In this document: piece by piece, positions 8,068-12,718 of the stretch | Position numbering within the stretch: position 1 is the stretch's first letter | Layout: every line of letters begins with the position of its first letter | Origin: an uncultured Bacteroidales bacterium | GTDB lineage: Bacteria; Bacteroidota; Bacteroidia; Bacteroidales; Lentimicrobiaceae | DNA length: 12,718 nucleotides | Reading direction: 5' to 3' | Assembly: GCA_937864935.1 (NCBI GenBank) | Contig: CALMDN010000118.1 | Span: 1-12,718, forward strand | Position numbers and translations under genes: made by a program | The notes under the pieces: generated by a model | Database searches by the model: none | Seen by the model: the letters and a program-made list of their open reading frames with translations, nothing else | What the model was told of the DNA's origin: nothing

Positions 8068-8511
8068 TCATAGCAAGCGCATATCAAGGGCGGCCCGGAT
8101 AGCATCCTGCACAATCTGATGGTGATCAAAAGCAAGCTCAGGGAGTTCCTCTGTTGAAAACCAGGCTGCCAGTGCGGCATCATCTGCCCCTGAGGCTGTC
8201 TGAGATTCGTCGGTGAGCAGACCGATGTAGGCAACAGAGAGGGTGCGGTGCCTTGGATCGCGGTCAACAGCGCCATAGGTATGTAGTTGGTACATCTCAA
8301 CTCCCGAGATTCCGGTTTCCTCCATGAGTTCACGAATTACCGCCTCTTCAGGGGTTTCATCCATATCAATAAAACCACCGGGCAAGGCCCAACACCCCTC
8401 AAATGGTGCTCTGGCCCTTTTTATCAGCAAAATCTCTGTTCCTGAGGCCGGATTTCTGAAAACCACAGCGTCCACTGTGACAGCCGGTCTGGGGTATGGA
8501 TAGGTATACAT
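8068..8511 (-). CDS. NUDIX hydrolase
   Basis: NUDIX enzymes hydrolyse nucleoside diphosphates linked to another group. The 147-residue protein carries a complete Nudix box at 46-68 (G46, E52, R60-E61, E64-E65, G67), including the metal-binding glutamates. Upstream is the usual strand and loop ILLIKRARAPFEGCWALPGG (27-46). Downstream is QLHTYGAVDRDPRHRTLSVAYIG (about 75-97), a pattern shared with ADP-ribose pyrophosphatase-like and NrtR-type Nudix domains. There is no C-terminal DNA-binding domain, so an enzyme is more likely than an NrtR regulator. The substrate is not certain; ADP-ribose or an oxidised nucleotide are reasonable guesses. The ATG at 8511 lies only 27 bp downstream of a strong terminator hairpin on the same strand, so its promoter must overlap that hairpin or it depends on readthrough. 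Confidence 0.9.
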   Translation of the reverse strand: MYTYPYPRPAVTVDAVVFRNPASGTEILLIKRARAPFEGCWALPGGFIDMDETPEEAVIRELMEETGISGVEMYQLHTYGAVDRDPRHRTLSVAYIGLLTDESQTASGADDAALAAWFSTEELPELAFDHHQIVQDAIRAALDMRLL

Positions 8512-8538
8512 TGCTTTTGTTTCAGGCTAAAATAAAAT

Positions 8539-8565
8539 AAAAAATCCTGCCGGGCAGGATTTTTT
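8539..8565 (-). terminator. Rho-independent terminator, symmetric
   Basis: A12-bp perfect stem is formed by AAAAAATCCTGC (8539-8550) and GCAGGATTTTTT (8554-8565) around a CGG loop, with A/T tracts on both flanks so it can function in either direction. On the minus strand it closes the TonB-C-like gene, whose stop is at 8654, about 90 bp upstream. On the plus strand no gene ends close by. Confidence 0.85.
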
Positions 8566-8640
8566 ATTACACACAACTAAGAAAACACACACTATATAAT
8601 CAGTAATCTGAATCCCGGATTGGATTTGTGGGGAATTCAA

Positions 8641-8651
8641 CCGGAATTCTA
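8641..8651. repeat. 11-bp direct repeat, left copy
   Basis: CCGGAATTCTA is found here, 2 bp beyond the stop of the TonB-C-like gene. It recurs exactly at 9081-9091 on the far side of the same gene. A shorter GGAATTC also lies at 8632-8638. Confidence 0.4.
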
Positions 8652-8653
8652 TT

Positions 8654-8977
8654 TCAGTACATTCTGAACTTAAGCATGAGACGGTACTGCCGTTCCCTTG
8701 ATTCACCGGCAGGAAGTACCAGTTCACCGATGCGGTTTCTCACATACTCCATCAATCCCTGGTGCGACCCTGTGCTTTCTGAAACAGAAACCTGACCGTC
8801 GCTGCCGGCATTGAAATCAATGTGAACAACCCCCTCCAGATGAAAAGCCCTGGCAAAATCAGGGTAGGCAATGTGCCGGCTGATTTCTTCGCGCAGATGG
8901 CTGTGCTCGGTGGCGGCAAACATCGATCTGCATCCCTGCAGACCGACCACCATTACTACCGGAAAACACTCGTTCAT
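8654..8977 (-). CDS. Small secreted TonB C-terminal-like protein
   Basis: From ATG 8977 this is a 107-residue protein. Residues 4-21 are hydrophobic and read as a signal peptide or anchor ending near MFAA, though the N-terminus lacks a basic residue. The rest resembles a TonB C-terminal domain: helix HLREEISRHIAYPDFARAF (27-45), strand EGVVHIDFNAGSDGQVSV (48-65), helix GLMEYVRNRIGEL (74-86) and closing strand YRLMLKFRMY (98-107). It has no proline-rich spacer, so it is a stand-alone mini version of a kind common in Bacteroidales, of unknown role. An upstream TTG at 9025 would add 16 residues, including basic ones. I prefer 8977 because a candidate -7 box at 9023-9030 overlaps that TTG. A hairpin lies directly upstream and a terminator downstream, so it is probably monocistronic. 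Confidence 0.75.
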   Translation of the reverse strand: MNECFPVVMVVGLQGCRSMFAATEHSHLREEISRHIAYPDFARAFHLEGVVHIDFNAGSDGQVSVSESTGSHQGLMEYVRNRIGELVLPAGESRERQYRLMLKFRMY

Positions 8978-8979
8978 GG

Positions 8980-9000
8980 GCCTGAATATATTTTTCAGGC
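8980..9000 (-). promoter_or_regulatory. Hairpin just upstream of the TonB-C-like start
   Basis: GCCTGAA (8980-8986) and TTCAGGC (8994-9000) form a perfect 7-bp stem around a 7-nt A/T loop, ending 2 nt before the ATG at 8977. It would occupy the ribosome-binding region in the transcript. It is coding only if translation starts at the upstream TTG 9025. Confidence 0.45.
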
Positions 9001-9022
9001 AGTTTCTAAACCAACATCGTGC

Positions 9023-9030
9023 CAAAAATA
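9023..9030 (-). promoter_or_regulatory. Candidate -7 box for the TonB-C-like gene
   Basis: On the minus strand the sequence is TATTTTTG, matching TAnnTTTG. A start of transcription near 9016 would give a leader of about 39 nt containing the 8980-9000 hairpin. No clear -33 element is seen. The remaining sequence to 9195 holds no gene that I can support. Confidence 0.4.
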
Positions 9031-9080
9031 TATATTGCTGTTATTCTGATACTTGGAAATATAATTGCACCAAAAGCCGT

Positions 9081-9091
9081 CCGGAATTCTA
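9081..9091. repeat. 11-bp direct repeat, right copy
   Basis: This is the exact second copy of CCGGAATTCTA (first at 8641-8651). The two copies lie 440 bp apart and bracket the TonB-C-like gene together with its candidate promoter and leader hairpin. Confidence 0.4.
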
Positions 9092-9195
9092 CAAACGACT
9101 GTCCGTAAGCGAACGAAAAAAACACAGGGTTTAAAATCCGGAGCCGGAACGCAGGATTTCAGAGGTGGTTCAGGTATGACTAAGGCTACATTCCC

Positions 9196-9897
9196 TCAAT
9201 CTTCGGGGGTTGTTTCTTCTGAACGCAGGTTGTTTCCTGCAACAACCACAACAATTTCACCTTTCGGGGGATGGTTGGTGTAATGAATTGCCAGTTCAGC
9301 AAGGGTCCCCCGGCGGTTTTCCTCGTAAAGTTTGGTTATTTCGCGGCTTACACAGGCCTGGCGGCCAGGGCCAAGCACCTGGGAAAGCTGTTCCAGTGAT
9401 TTTACAAGCCGGAACGGTGATTCATAAAGCACGAATGTACAGGGCAATGAAGCGAGAAAGGCAATACGTGTTTGCCGGCCCTTTTTGTGTGGGAGAAATC
9501 CTTCAAAGTAAAAGCGGTCGCAGGGCAATCCCGAGTTAACGAGTGCCGGAACAAAAGCCGTGGGTCCGGGCAGGCTCTCCACTTCGATTCCCATGGCAAT
9601 ACAGGTTCTGACCAGCAGAAAGCCCGGATCGGAAATGCCAGGGGTTCCTGCGTCGGTAACCAGAGCTACAGAACCACCGGCAGCTATCCTTGCAGCAACA
9701 GATTCCGCAGTGCGGTGCTCATTGTGCATATGGTGTGCCAGCAGCTGCTTTGAAATCCCGAGGTGCTTCATCAGCTGACCGGTCTTGCGGGTATCTTCGG
9801 CAAGAATCACATCAACCTCCTTCAATATCCTGATGGCCCGCAGGGTGATGTCTTCGAGATTGCCGATGGGCGTTGGAACCAGATAGAGTTTTGGCAT
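9196..9897 (-). CDS. rsmI: 16S rRNA (cytidine-1402-2'-O)-methyltransferase RsmI
   Basis: RsmI transfers a methyl group from S-adenosylmethionine to the ribose of C1402 in the decoding centre of 16S rRNA. The 233-residue protein shows the family's tetrapyrrole-methylase-type fold. Visible motifs are LVPTPIGNLEDITLRAIRIL (6-25), AEDTRKTGQLM (33-43), ALVTDAGTPGISDPG (78-92), LPGPTAF (109-115), FLPHKKGRQ (134-142), YESPFRL (158-164) and SREITKLYEE (184-193). It ends soon after the last strand (GEIVVVVAG) and lacks the C-terminal extension of some longer proteobacterial members. The ATG at 9897 is 8 bp after the stop of the M28 peptidase gene, so it is the last gene of that operon. No strong terminator follows; there is only a weak 6-bp stem at 9134-9159. 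Confidence 0.96.
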   Translation of the reverse strand: MPKLYLVPTPIGNLEDITLRAIRILKEVDVILAEDTRKTGQLMKHLGISKQLLAHHMHNEHRTAESVAARIAAGGSVALVTDAGTPGISDPGFLLVRTCIAMGIEVESLPGPTAFVPALVNSGLPCDRFYFEGFLPHKKGRQTRIAFLASLPCTFVLYESPFRLVKSLEQLSQVLGPGRQACVSREITKLYEENRRGTLAELAIHYTNHPPKGEIVVVVAGNNLRSEETTPED

Positions 9898-9905
9898 AAA
9901 ACCAG

Positions 9906-11243
9906 TTAAAAGGTAATGACAAAATCGCGCAGCAGTCTGAAAATATCCTCATACTCGGTGAGCGGGACGCGTTCGGCTGTGTCATATATATTGTGGTACT
10001 CTGTATGTTCTTTACCCATGGAATAGATAAAAACAGCCGGTACACCCTTTTTGTAGAACGGACAATGATCGCTGTTGCAGCTTTCCCCACGCTGAACCAC
10101 CTTGAGGATATACTCATTCTCTGCGTTGATGGACGAAAGCTTGTCAAATTGTCTGGTAAATGTTTTCCCATTCACCATTGTAATTCCCTCACTTCCGGTC
10201 CCTACCATATCAAGGTTGATCAGGAAAGCAATCTGCGAAAGCGGGAAAACGGGATTTTCCACGTAGTACTCCGAGCCCAGCAACCCGGCTTCCTCCGCTG
10301 AAAGGGCGATAAACATAAGGCTGTATCTGTGTCTGTTCTCCGGCAAGGCATAGTGACGGGCCATGTCAAGCATCATGGCGACCCCGCTGGCGTTGTCGTT
10401 GGCCCCGGGGAAGTAAGCTTCATTTCCAAGCATTCCGATATGATCGAAGTGGGCAGTAAACACCAGGAAAGAATCGGGCACTGCCGCACCGGGAATGAAT
10501 CCCAGCACATTGCGTACCTTCATTGCCGGCTGAAAAACCGCTTCCAGATTTACTTCCGCCTCACGGGCTTTCACCGGCATGGCAGGCTTCAGTACTTCAA
10601 AAACCGGAAAATCCAGTTGACGGTATCCCTGGGAAATGCCCCACAACAACCGGGCACGGTCGGTAAGTACGATGTATCCGGCAGCACGCATTCCATTGGT
10701 TCCTGTGAGTGAATCCACCAGCCTGAGGCTTGTTTTTGTCATCCCTTGTTTGTCAATCAGAATCAGTGATCTGCTGTGATCCTTTTTTAACAGCTTTTCC
10801 AGTTTCTTCCTGTTCAGCAAAGTGTGCTCACTGACCGGAGTAATCCTGAAATTTCCCGCTATTTCAGGTGCAGTGGCCGATACGATAAAATCTGTTCCGG
10901 CCTTCAGTGGTTTGCCGTTCACCCACAGTTCCGCTTTCCCGGGAAAAGTGTTGATGGGAAGGGTGAATTCCTGAAAGTACCCGGATTCTGGCGCCTGCAC
11001 ATGATTGCTTCTCAGTTGGGAGGCTATATACTCAGCGACGAGGGCATTGGCATTGCGGACATATCCCCTGCCGGCCATTGTTTCAGAAGCCAGTGTATCG
11101 ATGATCTGCCTGGCATAGGTGATTTCCTGAGCTTTTGAAGCAATCGCTGCAACAGACAGGAATAGCAGAAAACCCATTCTGCACCGCAGCGCAGGCCTGA
11201 CAAACCACGCGGTCAATCCTGAAGGAAATCTGTCAAAAATCAT
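9906..11243 (-). CDS. Secreted M28-family metallopeptidase
   Basis: M28 enzymes are di-zinc aminopeptidases or carboxypeptidases. The 445-residue chain has a protease-associated-like insert region (about 95-240) and a C-terminal peptidase domain. The zinc ligands and catalytic residues are intact: H265 (with D267, in AHFDH), D283 (GANDNASG), the glutamate pair E317-E318 (SAEEAG), D345 (NLDMVG) and H417 (EYHNIYD). A hydrophobic signal segment spans about 23-38 (MGFLLFLSVAAIASKAQ), so export to the periplasm or beyond is expected. ATG 11243 gives a long 22-residue basic n-region; ATG at residue 23 (11177) would give a conventional short signal peptide and is a real alternative. The gene starts 11 bp after the 271-aa gene and ends 8 bp before rsmI. 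The substrate cannot be told. Confidence 0.92.
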   Translation of the reverse strand: MIFDRFPSGLTAWFVRPALRCRMGFLLFLSVAAIASKAQEITYARQIIDTLASETMAGRGYVRNANALVAEYIASQLRSNHVQAPESGYFQEFTLPINTFPGKAELWVNGKPLKAGTDFIVSATAPEIAGNFRITPVSEHTLLNRKKLEKLLKKDHSRSLILIDKQGMTKTSLRLVDSLTGTNGMRAAGYIVLTDRARLLWGISQGYRQLDFPVFEVLKPAMPVKAREAEVNLEAVFQPAMKVRNVLGFIPGAAVPDSFLVFTAHFDHIGMLGNEAYFPGANDNASGVAMMLDMARHYALPENRHRYSLMFIALSAEEAGLLGSEYYVENPVFPLSQIAFLINLDMVGTGSEGITMVNGKTFTRQFDKLSSINAENEYILKVVQRGESCNSDHCPFYKKGVPAVFIYSMGKEHTEYHNIYDTAERVPLTEYEDIFRLLRDFVITF

Positions 11244-11254
11244 TGTGTCGGGGA

Positions 11255-12070
11255 TTAAAGGTATCGTCTGGTAACGAATTCTATCAGCCGGCCGGCTGAA
11301 GGTTCATGTGCATCCCAGCTGTAGCGGGCCTTGAAATCGGCTACCAGCTGCATGGCCTCGGCAGCCGATGAACAGGTATTGAGAAGGTTCAGGGCTTCGT
11401 TGTACCTCTCGGCCGATCCTTCAAAAAGCTCATTGATGAACTGGAATTTTTCATTGATGCCAATCGCGGATTTCAGATCCGCAATCGGCTTCAGCTGTAT
11501 GCGGTCGGCAATGGTACGATCGGTTTTCTGCTGACTTATCTTGTCCTTTACTGAAGGTACTTCAGCTTTCAGTTTCTCCCCCAGGCTGATCTGACCAAAC
11601 AGGTCGGTTGGGTCAGCTTTCTGAACAGGAGGAACAATGCCTGAATCGCGGGCAAATTCCTCTTCGGGTTTAAACTGACTTTCCGGAGCAGGAGGCACCT
11701 CCCGCCTCATGGTGCCGGGCAGGGTTACAGGAATACCCTCTGACTGAACAGGTACTGTTCCGGAATCATGCATCAATGGTTTTACCGGCGGAACAGCCTC
11801 CGGAGGCACAGGAAGCGGAATTTCAATAACAGGTTCAATCACAGGGGTATTTATAACATTGATCGGCTGACCATAATGCGGTATTTCCGTTTTGCCTCCT
11901 TCAGGTGAATCCGGTTTATTCCGCAATGATCCGGTCATTTCGTAGAGTTCCCTCAATAAACCGAGGATGATGTCCGTCTCAATGGAAGAAACCGGCCCAT
12001 CGGGCAGATTGTGGTACTTCTGTGTAATTCTGACCAGTAACTGATTTATTTCGGACTTCAGAGATTCCAT
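11255..12070 (-). CDS. Conserved Bacteroidetes-type protein with proline-rich linker, function unknown
   Basis: I start this at ATG 12070, giving 271 residues, although the frame is open to 12256. The chain has three parts. Residues 1-50 form a helical N-domain (MESLKSEINQLLVRITQKY, then a second helix ending LYEMTG). Residues 64-155 are a proline/valine-rich low-complexity linker with a duplicated DSGxVPxxQ element (102-109 and 142-150). Residues 156-271 are a conserved helical C-domain with DLFGQISLGEKL, TIADRIQLKPIADLKSAIGI, NEKFQFINELFEGSAERYN and a closing FVTRRYL. I recall similar C-domains in hypothetical proteins of Bacteroidetes, and know no function. There is no signal peptide or membrane helix from this start, so it is probably cytoplasmic. 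It heads an operon with the M28 peptidase and rsmI, which may reflect only shared transcription. Confidence 0.8.
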   Translation of the reverse strand: MESLKSEINQLLVRITQKYHNLPDGPVSSIETDIILGLLRELYEMTGSLRNKPDSPEGGKTEIPHYGQPINVINTPVIEPVIEIPLPVPPEAVPPVKPLMHDSGTVPVQSEGIPVTLPGTMRREVPPAPESQFKPEEEFARDSGIVPPVQKADPTDLFGQISLGEKLKAEVPSVKDKISQQKTDRTIADRIQLKPIADLKSAIGINEKFQFINELFEGSAERYNEALNLLNTCSSAAEAMQLVADFKARYSWDAHEPSAGRLIEFVTRRYL

Positions 12071-12118
12071 TGCTGAACAATATTTATGAACACCAGACTG
12101 ATGAACGCTGAATGCAGG

Positions 12119-12126
12119 TATATTTG
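12119..12126 (+). promoter_or_regulatory. Candidate -7 box for tdk
   Basis: TATATTTG matches TAnnTTTG on the plus strand. Transcription would begin near 12133, leaving a leader of about 90 nt before the tdk ATG. It lies in the 153-bp divergent gap and just before a 10-bp palindrome TTGCATGCAA (12131-12140). The -33 element is not clear. Confidence 0.35.
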
Positions 12127-12187
12127 TACATTGCATGCAAGTATTCGAACAAAACAAAAACCATACAAGGTTTAACGTTCTGAGTAG

Positions 12188-12195
12188 CAAAATTA
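12188..12195 (-). promoter_or_regulatory. Candidate -7 box for the 271-aa/M28/rsmI operon
   Basis: On the minus strand the sequence is TAATTTTG followed by C, identical over the 10-mer GTAATTTTGC to the box in front of mrdA. A transcription start near 12181 would give a leader of about 110 nt to ATG 12070. Such a transcript also excludes the upstream start possibility at 12256. Confidence 0.5.
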
Positions 12196-12223
12196 CTAAA
12201 GTTATCCCTATCGGAACCGGTAA

Positions 12224-12718
12224 ATGTTTCTTGAAAGTGCTGTAAACCCTTCCCAACGCCGTGGTTGGATTGAAATTATCTGCGGTTCGATGTTCTCAGG
12301 CAAAACTGAAGAACTGATCCGTCGTCTCAACCGCGCCCGAATCGCCAGGCAACGGGTCGAGATTTTCAAACCCGCTATAGATACCCGTTATGATGAGACC
12401 AATGTTGTTTCGCACAACGAAAATTCCATCAGTTCAACCCCGGTTCAGTCATCAACCCAGATTCTGCTATACGCCAACAATGTGGATGTGGTTGGCATTG
12501 ATGAAGCCCAGTTTTTTGATGATGAACTGATATCAGTTTGCAATAAACTGGCTGCAAGTGGAATACGGGTAATTATTGCCGGGCTGGATATGGACTTTAC
12601 CGGTAAACCCTTCGGACCTATCCCTGCACTGATGGCAACGGCCGAATATGTAACCAAGGTACACGCCATCTGCATGCATTGCGGCAACCTTGCTCATTAT
12701 TCGCACAGGAAAACCACC
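12224..12718 (+). CDS. tdk: Thymidine kinase (3' end beyond the window)
   Basis: Thymidine kinase type II phosphorylates thymidine to dTMP in the salvage pathway. The visible 165 codons begin MFLESAVN at ATG 12224. They show Walker A GSMFSGKT (21-28), the lid-side [18 protein letters not shown] (33-50), Walker B DEAQF (93-97), and [13 protein letters not shown] (120-132), which helps bind thymidine. The first pair of structural zinc cysteines is C150 and C153 (CMHC). The missing part should carry the second zinc pair and the lasso, roughly 35-40 further residues. No Shine-Dalgarno sequence is visible in front, as is usual in Bacteroidetes. The gene is divergent from the 271-aa/M28/rsmI operon. 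The reading frame is intact up to the edge. Confidence 0.95.
   Translation, partial: MFLESAVNPSQRRGWIEIICGSMFSGKTEELIRRLNRARIARQRVEIFKPAIDTRYDETNVVSHNENSISSTPVQSSTQILLYANNVDVVGIDEAQFFDDELISVCNKLAASGIRVIIAGLDMDFTGKPFGPIPALMATAEYVTKVHAICMHCGNLAHYSHRKTT

Noticed and set aside
8978..9025. TTG-initiated 16-residue extension of the TonB-C-like protein
   Set aside because: TTG is a rare start, the candidate -7 box overlaps it, and the region forms a hairpin. It is kept only as an alternative because it would supply basic residues to the signal peptide.
9134..9159. AAATCC/GGATTT stem after rsmI as a terminator
   Set aside because: The stem is only 6 bp with a long loop and no proper T tract on the minus strand.
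12131..12140. Perfect 10-bp palindrome TTGCATGCAA between tdk and the 271-aa gene
   Set aside because: Palindromes of this length are expected several times in a window of this size and the symmetry does not extend outward.
12071..12256. N-terminal extension of the 271-aa protein, including a hydrophobic stretch
   Set aside because: It overlaps the start of tdk on the other strand, runs across the candidate promoter at 12188, and is Cys/Phe-rich unlike the rest. ATG 12070 gives the sensible protein.

Overview
The window looks like ordinary chromosomal DNA from a Bacteroidetes bacterium, probably Bacteroidales-like. Four things point there. RodA carries the EQSTDFIF and EEWGF loop. Several genes are preceded by a TAnnTTTG-type -7 box rather than a Shine-Dalgarno sequence. 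There is a stand-alone TonB-C-like mini protein. The thymidine kinase and the proline-rich 271-aa protein resemble families I associate with this phylum. I see no rRNA, tRNA, CRISPR array, insertion sequence or phage gene.

Layout: almost everything is on the minus strand. From the left edge are a fused two-ATPase peptide-type ABC protein (cut by the edge), rodA, and mrdA (PBP2). These form one minus-strand run that probably starts at a promoter near 4588. Upstream of it is a tight envelope trio: a lipoprotein, a VirK-like secreted protein and a membrane-anchored DUF218/YdcF-like protein (6471 to 4741). Then comes a SRAP (YedK/HMCES-type) abasic-site protein, divergent from elbB on the plus strand. 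elbB converges on a NUDIX hydrolase. A 12-bp-stem terminator separates NUDIX from a small secreted TonB-C-like gene. The right part is a second minus-strand operon of a 271-aa proline-rich protein, a secreted M28 peptidase and rsmI. It is divergent from thymidine kinase (tdk), which runs off the right edge.

Functional picture: RodA and PBP2 form the elongasome glycosyltransferase/transpeptidase pair. The lipoprotein, VirK-like, DUF218, TonB-C-like and M28 proteins all appear to act in the envelope. SRAP, NUDIX, ElbB, RsmI and Tdk are housekeeping (DNA protection, nucleotide and metabolite handling, ribosome methylation, thymidine salvage). I did not find a convincing new defence or mobile system. 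The best leads are the lipoprotein/VirK-like/DUF218 trio, the mini TonB-C gene with its hairpin leader and flanking 11-bp repeats, and the uncharacterised 271-aa protein.
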